This document shows positions 7,708 through 15,958 of a stretch of 64,000 bases of DNA, one piece after another. Position 1 is the stretch's first letter. Each line of letters begins with the position of its first letter. A program made the position numbers and the translations under genes. Under the pieces are notes generated by a model. The model worked only from the letters and a program-made list of their open reading frames with translations, was not told the origin of the DNA and searched no databases. The stretch comes from JAICMB01 sp035295125 (GTDB taxonomy: Bacteria; Acidobacteriota; Terriglobia; Bryobacterales; Bryobacteraceae): contig DATGJP010000088.1 in assembly GCA_035295125.1 (NCBI GenBank), forward strand, positions 163,239 to 227,238. Direction: 5' to 3'.

Positions 7708-8481
7708 ATGACCAAAGCGGTACTGTACGACAGCACCATGTGCGTAGGATGCCGAGCTTGCGAGCAAGCCTGCGCCGCGCGATGGAATCTTCCTTACAAC
7801 GATTCCATTGCCGCCGAAGAAAGGCTCTCGGCACATAAGCTGACAACGATTAAGACGTTCCCCGATAAAACCAACGGAGACAAGTACAGCAGGCGGCTCT
7901 GCATGAATTGTGCCGAGCCGACCTGCGTTTCTGTTTGCCCCGTGGGAGCGTTTACCAAAACGGCGCTCGGTCCGGTGATCTACGACCAGACCAAGTGCAT
8001 GGGATGCCGTTATTGCGTCCAGGCGTGCCCCTTTGGGGTGCCCAGTTACGAGTGGAACAACCGTTTGCCGCGCGTCCGGAAATGCGACGAATGCTATGAC
8101 CGGCAAATGGCCGGTAAGCCGACCGCCTGCACCGAAGCGTGTCCCACCAACGCGACCATCTGCGGCGATCGCGATGCCCTCGTCGCGGAAGCCAAAAAAC
8201 GGATCGCCGATAAGCCAAGCCAATACTATCCTCATATCTACGGACTGACCGAGGCGGGAGGCACTTCTGTGCTCATGCTCGCCGCTGTTCCGTTCAACCA
8301 GCTTGGCCTCAAGACGGACCTGCCCGAGGAAGGTCTGCCCGAACTCACCTGGCACGCTCTCTCGCACGTCCCCGACGTTGTAACGATCGGCTCGGTTCTG
8401 TTGGGCGGAATCTTCTGGATCACTCACCGCAGGGCAGAAGTGGCCGCCGCCGAAAAACCCGAAAAGGAGACGCGCTCATGA
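7708..8481 (+). CDS. 4Fe-4S ferredoxin subunit (HybA/NrfC/DmsB type) with C-terminal membrane helix
   Basis: A 257-residue electron-transfer subunit predicted to carry four [4Fe-4S] clusters. Sixteen cysteines fall in four groups: CVGCRACEQAC, CMNCAEPTCVSVCP, CMGCRYCVQACPFGVP and CDECYDRQMAGKPTACTEACP. A single hydrophobic segment near residues 225-242 would anchor the C-terminus in the membrane, as in HybA. Unlike HybA there is no twin-arginine signal, so the cluster domain probably stays in the cytoplasm. The gene overlaps the NrfD-like gene by four bases (ATGA), showing translational coupling. Such a pair normally moves electrons between the quinone pool and a partner enzyme, but no molybdopterin or hydrogenase catalytic subunit is encoded nearby. 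Confidence 0.92.
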   Translation: MTKAVLYDSTMCVGCRACEQACAARWNLPYNDSIAAEERLSAHKLTTIKTFPDKTNGDKYSRRLCMNCAEPTCVSVCPVGAFTKTALGPVIYDQTKCMGCRYCVQACPFGVPSYEWNNRLPRVRKCDECYDRQMAGKPTACTEACPTNATICGDRDALVAEAKKRIADKPSQYYPHIYGLTEAGGTSVLMLAAVPFNQLGLKTDLPEEGLPELTWHALSHVPDVVTIGSVLLGGIFWITHRRAEVAAAEKPEKETRS

Positions 8482-9602
8482 AACGACTCACCATCCCCTA
8501 CTACTTCTGGCGCGCCGTCTTCGTTGTCATCATGATCGCGGGTATGGTCGCCACCTGGCTGCGAATTTCACGCGGGCTCGGCGGTTCGACGAACCTGACG
8601 GATCAGTTTCCCTGGGGCATTTGGATCGGCTTCGATATTCTCTGCGGAGTCGGCCTGGCCGCCGGCGGCTTCACGCTCGCCGCCACGGTCCACATCTTTA
8701 ACATCGAGCGTTATAAGCCGATTGTGCGGCCCGCGATTTTAACTGCATTCCTCGGTTATCTTCTCGTCGTGTTTGCGTTGATGTACGATCTCGGGCGTCC
8801 GGACCGGATCTGGCATCCGCTCATCATGTGGAATCCCCATTCCGTGATGTTTGAAGTCGGCTGGTGCGTCACCTTGTACACCACCGTCCTGGCCCTGGAG
8901 TTCGTGCCGGTGGTGCTTGAGCGCTTCCAATGGAAACGCACCCTGCGCTGGCTCCGCATGGTCTCGCTGCCGATCATTATCGCGGGCGTCATCCTTTCCA
9001 CCCTGCATCAGTCTTCTTTAGGCAGCCTGTACCTGATCGTGCCGAATAAACTGTACCCGCTCTGGTATTCCCCCATGCTGCCCGTTTTCTTCTTTGTGTC
9101 GGCAGTGTCGGTGGGCCTGGCCATGACGATCTTCGAATCGTGGCATAGCAGCCGGGCGTTTGGCGAGGCGCTGGAATGGCCGCTCGTGCAGGGTTTAAGC
9201 CGCGCGCTAGCCGTCGTTCTGTCGGTCTTCCTGGCCATGCGCGTTCTCGACCTGCTGCATCGCGATGCGGTCAGCTACCTGTGGATCCCGCGCTCTGAAA
9301 CCTATCTGTTCTGGCTTGAAACGCTGCTCTTCGTCATTCCCATGGTGCTGCTGTTCCGGGGACGCCTGGGCCCGCATGGTCTCTACGCCTGCGCCCTGAT
9401 GGTAATCTTCGGATTCATCACCAACCGGTTGAACGTGAGCATCACCGGCATGGAGGCGTCCGCCGGCGTTGTTTACATCCCGAGATGGAGTGAAATCGCT
9501 GTAACACTCGCCATCATCGCGCTTGGCTTTGCGCTGTTCCGCTTCGCGGCCTACGAATTCCCCATATTCAACGGCCGCGGATTGAAACATCATGCCGCCT
9601 AG
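8478..9602 (+). CDS. NrfD/HybB/PsrC-like quinone-interacting membrane subunit
   Basis: A 374-residue integral membrane protein with about nine or ten predicted helices, of the NrfD/HybB/PsrC superfamily (polysulfide-reductase-type subunits that bind quinone). Family-like features are the FPWGIWIGFDILCGVGLAAG stretch early on, the YDLGRPDRIWHPLIMWNPHS loop and the later LYLIVPNKLYPLWYSP segment. It overlaps the ferredoxin gene by four bases, so the two presumably form a membrane complex exchanging electrons with menaquinone. It is followed by a 188 bp gap filled by a dispersed repeat and then the sensor kinase gene. Confidence 0.9.
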   Translation: MKRLTIPYYFWRAVFVVIMIAGMVATWLRISRGLGGSTNLTDQFPWGIWIGFDILCGVGLAAGGFTLAATVHIFNIERYKPIVRPAILTAFLGYLLVVFALMYDLGRPDRIWHPLIMWNPHSVMFEVGWCVTLYTTVLALEFVPVVLERFQWKRTLRWLRMVSLPIIIAGVILSTLHQSSLGSLYLIVPNKLYPLWYSPMLPVFFFVSAVSVGLAMTIFESWHSSRAFGEALEWPLVQGLSRALAVVLSVFLAMRVLDLLHRDAVSYLWIPRSETYLFWLETLLFVIPMVLLFRGRLGPHGLYACALMVIFGFITNRLNVSITGMEASAGVVYIPRWSEIAVTLAIIALGFALFRFAAYEFPIFNGRGLKHHAA

Positions 9603-9656
9603 AGTCGGTATTACACAGCCTCGGGTTCTTTGCGCGCCGCTAAGATGTGAAGGATA

Positions 9657-9771
9657 CGGAAGGGTGGAGCAGGCATTCCGCCTGCCTTTGGACCTCACCA
9701 GGGACGCGCAGGCGAAACCGCCTGCGCCACCTTTTCAACCCTGCCAGTATTCTTTGGCTGCTGTTACGCTG
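9657..9771 (+). repeat. Dispersed two-hairpin repeat, copy A
   Basis: The most complete copy of an intergenic repeat seen five times in this window. It contains GCAGGC-ATTCC-GCCTGC (9669-9685) and GCGCAGGCG-AAAC-CGCCTGCGC (9706-9727). The outer ends AAGGGTGG and CCACCTTTT make the whole unit an imperfect palindrome. Similar sequence is found at 27697-27815, 41523-41593, 15895-15937 and, on the other strand, 52656-52704. The copies all lie between genes. Confidence 0.75.
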
Positions 9772-9790
9772 ACCTGCCGATCGGGCCATT

Positions 9791-11413
9791 ATGCGCGTTA
9801 GCCTTGCGGTTAAACTCGCGTGGTGCATCGTGCTGGGAGCCGCCGCCATTTTCGTTGGCTTCGGCTATCTCAACCTGCGGCTCCAGCGCAAGCATCTCGA
9901 GGAAACGGTGCTCGAAAGCGCCGACCGCATCACCGACCTGATCCAGCGCAGCACACGTTACGAGATGCTGCAGAACGATCGCGCCGCGCTGTATCAATCG
10001 CTGCGCGACATCGGAAGCCAGCAAGGCATCCAAAGGGTGCGCATCTTCAATAAAGAAGGCCGCATCACCTACTCCACGGATGCCAAGGAGAACGGTTCCG
10101 TCGTGGACAAGCAGGCGGAAGCCTGTTATGGCTGCCACCAGCGCAACGAACCCCTCACACGCCTCGACCGCAAGGATCGGGCGCGTATCTTCACCGTGGC
10201 TAACGGCGAACGGCTATTGGGGGTCGTGCGCCCCATAGAAAACGAGCCGGCCTGCTGGAATGCCGAGTGTCACGCGCACAAACAGGGGCAGACCGTGCTC
10301 GGTGTTATCGACACGCACCTTTCGCTGGCGCGCGTGGATGCCCGCTCCGCCCAGCATCGCCAGCAGATTGTCGGCGCCACCCTGTTGGCCCTCACGCTGG
10401 TTTGCGCCATCACCATGCTCTTTGTCTGGGCCATGATCTACCGCCCGGCCCGCGAACTCCTCGGCGGAACCCGGCGTGTCTCGAAAGGGGACCTGCAGCA
10501 CCGCCTGAAGGTGCGGTCGGGCGACGAACTGGGCGAACTTGCCGCCTCCTTTAACAAGATGACGGCAGACCTCGAAAAGGCCAACGCCGAGAATATTGCG
10601 TGGACCCAGACACTCGAACAGCGGGCCGAGCAGAAAGCCAAGGAGTTGGAACGCGCCCGCCAGTTCATGGTCGGCACCGAAAAAATGGCTTCGCTCGGAA
10701 AGCTGGCCGCCACCGTGGCGCACGAAGTGAACAATCCGCTGATGGGCATACTGACCTATGCGCGGCTCACACGAAAAGCCATCGAGAAAGCCGATCCGCC
10801 TCCGGCCAGCAAGGAGCGCATGGTGGAGCAGCTTCAGACCATCGAGCATGAAAGCCGCCGCTGCGGCGACCTGATGCGCAACCTGCTGATGTTCGCCCGA
10901 CAGTCTCCGCGCACCTTGCAGCCCAACGATTTGAATGCCCTGGTGGGGCGCGCTGTCACGCTGATTCGGCATCAGCTCGAACTGAGCAGTATCGAGCTGG
11001 AGCAGCACCTCGCCGAAAGCCTCCCGCCGGTCGAATGCGACGCAGGCCAGATACAGCAGATCGTGCTCGGGCTATTCGTAAACGCGGTGGACGCCATGGG
11101 GAAGAACGGGCGCCTCGAGGTTACGACCACTGCCGACCCGTCCGGTGACACCGTTGTCATCCGCGTCCGCGACAACGGCCCCGGGATTCCGCCCGATGTC
11201 CTGCCGCACATCTTCGAGCCGTTCTTCACTACCAAGACCGACGAGCAGCGGACCGGGCTGGGGCTTGCGGTGGCTGAGAGCATTGTCGAACAGCACGGAG
11301 GAACCATCGTCGCCGGCGAGGCGCAAGGTGGAGGCGCGGAGTTCACCATCACGCTTCCCGTTCACTCGCCGGGTGTAGCACCACAACGAAGGATTGCAGG
11401 AGTTGCCGCATGA
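9791..11413 (+). CDS. Sensor histidine kinase with two c-type heme motifs in the periplasmic domain
   Basis: A 540-residue transmembrane kinase. Membrane helices at about residues 8-28 and 193-216 bracket a periplasmic domain. That domain contains CYGCH (C112, C115, H116), a canonical CxxCH heme c site, and CWNAECH (C155, C160, H161), a Cx4CH variant. A HAMP linker follows (about 217-270), then the phosphoacceptor box around KLAATVAHEVNNP, and a GHKL ATPase domain with the N box (LFVNAVDAM), DNGPGIPP and GLGLAVAESIV. It would sense redox state or a gaseous ligand and phosphorylate the regulator encoded next, whose gene overlaps this one by four bases. The c-type hemes fit the quinone-linked operon it shares. 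Heme attachment is inferred from motifs only. Confidence 0.9.
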   Translation: MRVSLAVKLAWCIVLGAAAIFVGFGYLNLRLQRKHLEETVLESADRITDLIQRSTRYEMLQNDRAALYQSLRDIGSQQGIQRVRIFNKEGRITYSTDAKENGSVVDKQAEACYGCHQRNEPLTRLDRKDRARIFTVANGERLLGVVRPIENEPACWNAECHAHKQGQTVLGVIDTHLSLARVDARSAQHRQQIVGATLLALTLVCAITMLFVWAMIYRPARELLGGTRRVSKGDLQHRLKVRSGDELGELAASFNKMTADLEKANAENIAWTQTLEQRAEQKAKELERARQFMVGTEKMASLGKLAATVAHEVNNPLMGILTYARLTRKAIEKADPPPASKERMVEQLQTIEHESRRCGDLMRNLLMFARQSPRTLQPNDLNALVGRAVTLIRHQLELSSIELEQHLAESLPPVECDAGQIQQIVLGLFVNAVDAMGKNGRLEVTTTADPSGDTVVIRVRDNGPGIPPDVLPHIFEPFFTTKTDEQRTGLGLAVAESIVEQHGGTIVAGEAQGGGAEFTITLPVHSPGVAPQRRIAGVAA

Positions 11414-12744
11414 AGGGCAAGATACTCATCGTCGATGACGAACTTGTGGTTCGGGACTCTCTCGATCGTCTGTTCGAGGATGAAGGTTACGAAACGCGCG
11501 CCGCCGCGAGCGCCAAAGAAGCTCTCGAACATTACAACCCCGGAGACTACGATCTGGCGCTGCTCGATATCCGCATGCCCGGCGTCGACGGTATGGAGTT
11601 GCAGGCCCGTCTTCACGAGCTCGATCCCGACCTGATGATCGTGATCATGACAGGCTACGCTTCGGTGGATACCGCGGTTCAGGCACTTAAGAACGGCGCC
11701 TACGACTATGTCGTCAAACCCATTGATCCCGACGAGCTGCTGCACCTGATTTCCAAGGCGCTGGAGCATCGCGTTACACGACGCGAGGTGGCGCGCCTGC
11801 GTGAGAACATGCAGGAGATCTTTCCAAAAACGGAGCTGATCGGCCGCAGCCCGGAGATGAAACGCGTTACCGAGCTGATCGACATGGTGGCTTCGAGCGA
11901 CACCACGGTCCTCATCACGGGTGAAAGCGGTACCGGCAAGGAAGTGGTGGCGCGCGCCATCCATGCCAGCAGCCCGCGCCGCAACATGCCGATGGTGACG
12001 ATCCACTGCGGCGCGCTTACCGAAAGCCTACTCGAAAGCGAGCTCTTCGGCCATGAGAAGGGTGCATTCACGGGCGCCCAGTTCCGTCGCAAAGGGAAGT
12101 TTGAGGTCGCCGACGGCGGCACCGTGTTCCTCGACGAGATCAGCGACATCAGCCTCAAAACGCAAACCGATCTGCTGCGCGTGCTGCAGGAAAAGGAGAT
12201 CGTGCGGATCGGCGGAACACAGCCGATTAAAGTGGACTTTCGCTGCATCGCCGCCACCAACAAGAGCCTGGAAAAGCTGGTGAAGGCGGGTACGTTCCGG
12301 CCGGACCTGTACTATCGACTCCACGTGTTTTCGATCGACCTGCCCCCGCTGCGCGAACGTCGCGAAGACATCCCGCTGCTGGTCGACTTCTTCCTGCGTA
12401 AATTCTGCGAGTCGACTAATCGCCCGATTCCCCATCTCTCGCAGAGCGCCATGGAGCTGCTGATGTCGCATGAGTGGCCGGGCAACGTGCGCGAGTTGGA
12501 GAACGCGGTGGAACGCGCGCTTGTCATCGGGCGAAACTCCGAAATAGGACCGTCCCATTTCGCTCTCGGCATACAGGCGCAGCAGGACGGATCGGGACGC
12601 AGTTTGGACGAAGTGGAGCGCGCTCACATTGAGCGGACGATACGGGAATGTGGTGGAAACCTTTCGCAAGCCGCGCGCGTGCTCGGAATCGATCGCACGA
12701 CTCTGTACCACAAGCTGAGGCGCTACAAAACCGCGGAAGCGTAG
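11410..12744 (+). CDS. NtrC-family sigma-54-dependent response regulator
   Basis: A 444-residue activator with three domains. The receiver domain has phosphoacceptor D53 in LLDIRMPG. The AAA+ domain has Walker A GESGTGKE near residue 171 and the sigma-54 contact loop GAFTGA near 218. A Fis-type helix-turn-helix closes the protein (NLSQAARVLGIDRTTLYHKL). The start codon overlaps the kinase stop codon as ATGA, so the pair is translationally coupled and almost certainly cognate. A sigma-54 promoter candidate precedes the operon, which makes the operon itself a likely target. Length and architecture are normal for the family. Confidence 0.95.
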   Translation: MKGKILIVDDELVVRDSLDRLFEDEGYETRAAASAKEALEHYNPGDYDLALLDIRMPGVDGMELQARLHELDPDLMIVIMTGYASVDTAVQALKNGAYDYVVKPIDPDELLHLISKALEHRVTRREVARLRENMQEIFPKTELIGRSPEMKRVTELIDMVASSDTTVLITGESGTGKEVVARAIHASSPRRNMPMVTIHCGALTESLLESELFGHEKGAFTGAQFRRKGKFEVADGGTVFLDEISDISLKTQTDLLRVLQEKEIVRIGGTQPIKVDFRCIAATNKSLEKLVKAGTFRPDLYYRLHVFSIDLPPLRERREDIPLLVDFFLRKFCESTNRPIPHLSQSAMELLMSHEWPGNVRELENAVERALVIGRNSEIGPSHFALGIQAQQDGSGRSLDEVERAHIERTIRECGGNLSQAARVLGIDRTTLYHKLRRYKTAEA

Positions 12745-12758
12745 GCAAGCCGATTCGA

Positions 12759-13277
12759 GTGGTGGCGCTTGGCGTCGAGCCCCCGGATTTCCGCCTGCTC
12801 GAACCGCTCGCCGCCTCGCTGGCCCGCACCTTCCGCGTGCCCGGCGAAGTCGGCCGCGAGTGGATCGACGTCGGCTTCTCCTACAATGCCCAGCGCGGCC
12901 AGTACTGGTCGACGGCTATTCTCGAACGTCTCGCCAGCATGACCGACGGCACCTTTCGCTTGCTCGGTGTGACCCCCGTTGACCTTTTCGTTCCGGTTCT
13001 GACCTTCGTCTTCGGCGAAGCGCAGTTGACCGGCGTCTGCGCCGTGGTGTCTTATGCAAGGCTGAACGAAGAGGTATACGGCCTGCCGGCGCACCCCGAG
13101 CTCGTGGCGGAGCGCCTGCTCAAAGAGGCTGTTCACGAACTAGGCCATACCTTCGGCCTGCGTCATTGCGACGACTGGCGCTGTGTCATGGCGTCGAGTC
13201 ACTCCGTGGAGCGGTTGGACACCAAAACCGCCGAATTCTGCACGCGTTGCGCTTGTGGCGCTGCGATTCGGCCGTAA
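12759..13277 (+). CDS. Archaemetzincin-like zinc protease
   Basis: A ~172-residue protein with the archaemetzincin signature: HELGHTFGLRH, then CDDWRCVM, then FCTRC. This gives the zinc ligands (three His with the catalytic Glu), the methionine turn and the second cysteine pair that binds a structural zinc. The longest frame begins at 12648 inside the regulator gene. I prefer the GTG at 12759, since VVALGVEPPDFRLLEPLA aligns with the usual N-terminus and it starts just after the regulator stop (12744). The family is common in archaea and vertebrates and patchy in bacteria, and its substrates are poorly known. Its place directly after the two-component genes suggests co-transcription but gives no function. 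Confidence 0.82.
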   Translation: MVALGVEPPDFRLLEPLAASLARTFRVPGEVGREWIDVGFSYNAQRGQYWSTAILERLASMTDGTFRLLGVTPVDLFVPVLTFVFGEAQLTGVCAVVSYARLNEEVYGLPAHPELVAERLLKEAVHELGHTFGLRHCDDWRCVMASSHSVERLDTKTAEFCTRCACGAAIRP

Positions 13278-13279
13278 TT

Positions 13280-13786
13280 TCAGTTCTGACGCTTCGACGT
13301 CCAGCTCATGTACGTCTTGTACTCCCCAGCAGGAGGCGCAACCTCAAACCTTCCATCCAGCGCGCTCCCCTTGAGCCAATACGACAGCCGGTACTTCGGA
13401 CCCGGCTGTGTTCCATCCGACTCGAACACGACGGTGTTAGGCGAGGGAAGCGCCACGTTATACCGAATGACGTGCCCCTCGCTATCGAAATAGATCGCAC
13501 GCGGGGCGCTCTGGGGCGAATCCAGGTAAATCACCATGAGATCGTCATGCCGCACACCGGAATCGTACGAGGCGTTGTTATGCCGCACGATGATCTTGTC
13601 ATTGAGCTGCAGGTCGAACGAGAATGCACCGCGCCCGGCGCCCAGCTCCGTGTCCTTCTCGCCCGCCATGCCCACCCATTTGCCCAAAATGAAATCCAGC
13701 TTTTTCCAGGCTGGAGGGTCATTTTGCGGCCATGCCTGCGAAGCCGAGAGCACGGCTACGCAAAGCAGTATGTTCCTCATCCTCAT
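13280..13786 (-). CDS. Small secreted protein of unknown function (DUF1579-like fold possible)
   Basis: A 168-residue protein starting at ATG 13786 (or 13780). A short basic N-terminus and hydrophobic stretch NILLCVAVLSASQAWPQ read as a signal peptide. The longer frame to 13900 has no homology-like content. The mature part has the pattern of small beta-barrel lipocalin-like proteins: KLDFILGKWVGM near the start, then alternating polar and hydrophobic strands and a LSYWLKGS segment. Such proteins are frequent in acidobacterial genomes without known function. It ends three bases from the end of the convergent archaemetzincin gene. Confidence 0.7.
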   Translation of the reverse strand: MRMRNILLCVAVLSASQAWPQNDPPAWKKLDFILGKWVGMAGEKDTELGAGRGAFSFDLQLNDKIIVRHNNASYDSGVRHDDLMVIYLDSPQSAPRAIYFDSEGHVIRYNVALPSPNTVVFESDGTQPGPKYRLSYWLKGSALDGRFEVAPPAGEYKTYMSWTSKRQN

Positions 13787-13960
13787 TGTCTTATCTGTCC
13801 CCCGACTCTCAATCATATCCCGCAGTCTATGAATTCCGGAACCCAAGGCAAAAACAGGTGTAACGTACTTAGGTTTTCGAGTATACTCACAACGCCGCAA
13901 ATATCCGATTCGCCCAGGGTGTGGTTTTCATCCTGCCGATCCGGGCGGTTGTGTACTTGC

Positions 13961-15770
13961 ATGCAGGGGCGAATTTTCAAATTGTTTGGCGCCGAATCGC
14001 AATCCTCAGCAAATGCGAAAGCGTCGATTCGGAAGTGCTGGACGTTGCTCCCGCCCTTCCATGCGGCATATCGCCGGTATTTGTTGGGTACGATTGTTCG
14101 CCAGGCTTTGCTCGTCCTGGGCGGCTATTCGCTGGTCTGGGTTCTGCGCGCGTGCACGCCGGAATCCAGGATTCCGACCTGGGGGTTCGTGCTCGCCCTC
14201 ATCGTATTTGACACCGGCTTATTGCGGCTGGACCTGCCCTGAACTGGGCTCTACGCTTCGCGCGTGAGCTTCCCGATGTTCGGCCGCCTTTGAGCCAAGG
14301 CTTTGCGCAAAGCCCTCGACATGCCGCAGGAGTGGCATCAGCGGCAGCAGTCTGGAGCACTCGTCGGGAAAGTGAATGACGGCGTTGGCAAAGTTGTACA
14401 GACGTCGGAAGCGCTGGGGCGCGAGCTGTTCCCGGCATCCATCCGCACCGTGCTCAGCATGATCCCGCCGTCTACTTCAGTCCTCAATCGTTTCCCTTCA
14501 TTGTGGTGGCGGTGGCGCTCTTCGCCTGGAGTTCGGTGATCGAGAATCGCAAGCGCGCGCCATTTCGCAAATCCCGCTACGAGAATTATGCCCGCGATTT
14601 CGGCCTGTTTTCCGAATGTCTGGAATACGTCCAGCCCATTGTTCACTTCGGGCAGACCCGGCGCATCCTGGGTACCTACAACGATCTTCAGACTCGAATC
14701 GCGTCCGAAGGCATCGAGGAAACGCGCATCGGAATGGTCTACGGCCGGCGCCGCAACATGGTGCTCTCGATCGCGAAGCGCCTGTGCCTGGGTGTCTGGA
14801 TCTGGCAATACCGCTCCGGAACTGCGTTGTTCGGCAACGCCATGGATATCGCCAAGGTCATGTACCTCAGCATGCTGCTGGAGGACCTGTTCGGCTCGCT
14901 GTGGGGCTACGCCGCGCTCTTTGAACGCATCCAGGACGGCATCGAGCCTGCCGGCAACCTTGTGAAGCTGTTCGAAGAGAAACCCTCGATCGCCGACGAT
15001 CCAAATCTTCGCCACGTTCCAGTCGATCCGAGCGTCGGGATTGAATTGCGCCACGTCAATTTCGCCTACTCGAACGGCGCCGAGGTCCTGCGCGATTTCA
15101 GCCTCTCCATCGAATCCGGCTCTTCTGGGCATCGTGGGACGATCGTGCGTCGGTAAGACGACGCTGTAGAATCTGCTTTCCCGCGTCTACGATCCGCAGC
15201 ACGGCCGAATTCTGGTGTCGGGTGAGGACATCCGAGCGTGGCCGCTCGAACAACTCCGAGGTATATTCGCATCGGTCACCCAAAAAGCCGGCGTCTTCTT
15301 CACAGCACATCCATTCTTGATCCGATCGGTTCGCGTGCCCCACGGCTACTGCGCAGGAAGCCATCGGCGCCGCCAAATCCGCGTGCATTCACGTCGAAAT
15401 ACTGGAAATGCCCGAGGGTTACCACACGCTGATCGGCCAGCGGCGAACGACGCTGTCCCGAGGCCAGCAACAGCGCATCACGCTGGCGCAAGCCCTTCTC
15501 GTGCTCCAGAACCGCAAGATCGTAGTGCTCGACGAATTCACCAGCGCGCTCGACTCGAAAAACGAAGAGGAGCTGCTCCGGAACCTCGCCCCGCCGCTCA
15601 GCGGCAAAACGGTGATCATCATCGCGCACCGCCTCTCGACGCTTCGAAAGATCGCGGATAAGATCATTGTGCTGGGACCCGGCGGCATTGTCGAAGTGGG
15701 CTGCCGCGAGGAGTTGATCCGCTGCGGCGGAACCTATGCGGAGCTCGCTTCCTTACAGGCGATGGCTTGA
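13961..15770 (+). pseudogene. Decayed ABC exporter (permease-ATPase)
   Basis: Remnants of one ATP-binding exporter lie in order but in different frames. Frame 2 from ATG 13961 gives an opening membrane segment (YRRYLLGTIVRQALLVLGGY). After interruptions, frame 2 again gives SGALVGKVNDGVGKVVQT (about 14355-14408). Frame 1 from about 14485 to 15115 gives the rest of the membrane domain and the start of the ATPase (HVNFAYSNGAEVLRDFSL). Frame 2 then gives GIVGRSCVGKTTL, a Walker A with Cys in place of the usual Gly/Ser, followed at once by an in-frame TAG (15167-15169). Frame 0 from about 15400 gives the signature (LSRGQQQRI), Walker B (KIVVLDEFTSALD) and H-loop (IIAHRLST). At least three frameshifts and a stop make it inactive. 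Confidence 0.85.
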
Positions 15771-15894
15771 AGCACTCCAGACCTGTGAATTCCGACCGCA
15801 CTGGGTCTTGGATTCTGTAGGCATTCAGCATGGCGTTGGAAGCTGAGACCAGATCTCGAAGCCTCGCAGCCCGGGGCAGAAGTCTTTAAGAGCG

Positions 15895-15937
15895 GCATGC
15901 GCAGGCGAAACCGCCTGCGCCACCTGGCAGGCAGAGG
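15895..15937 (+). repeat. Dispersed two-hairpin repeat, copy D (partial)
   Basis: Contains the second hairpin of the repeat exactly: GCGCAGGCG-AAAC-CGCCTGCGC at 15899-15920, followed by CACCTGGCAGGC. The first hairpin is missing. It lies between the ABC pseudogene and the nucleoside hydrolase gene. Confidence 0.65.
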
Positions 15938-15958
15938 TCAGACGTCGTTCAATTTCGG

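Noticed and set aside
7708..9602. Complete hydrogenase, DMSO reductase or nitrite reductase operon
   Set aside because: Only the ferredoxin and NrfD-type subunits are present; no molybdopterin, NiFe or multiheme catalytic subunit is encoded in the window.
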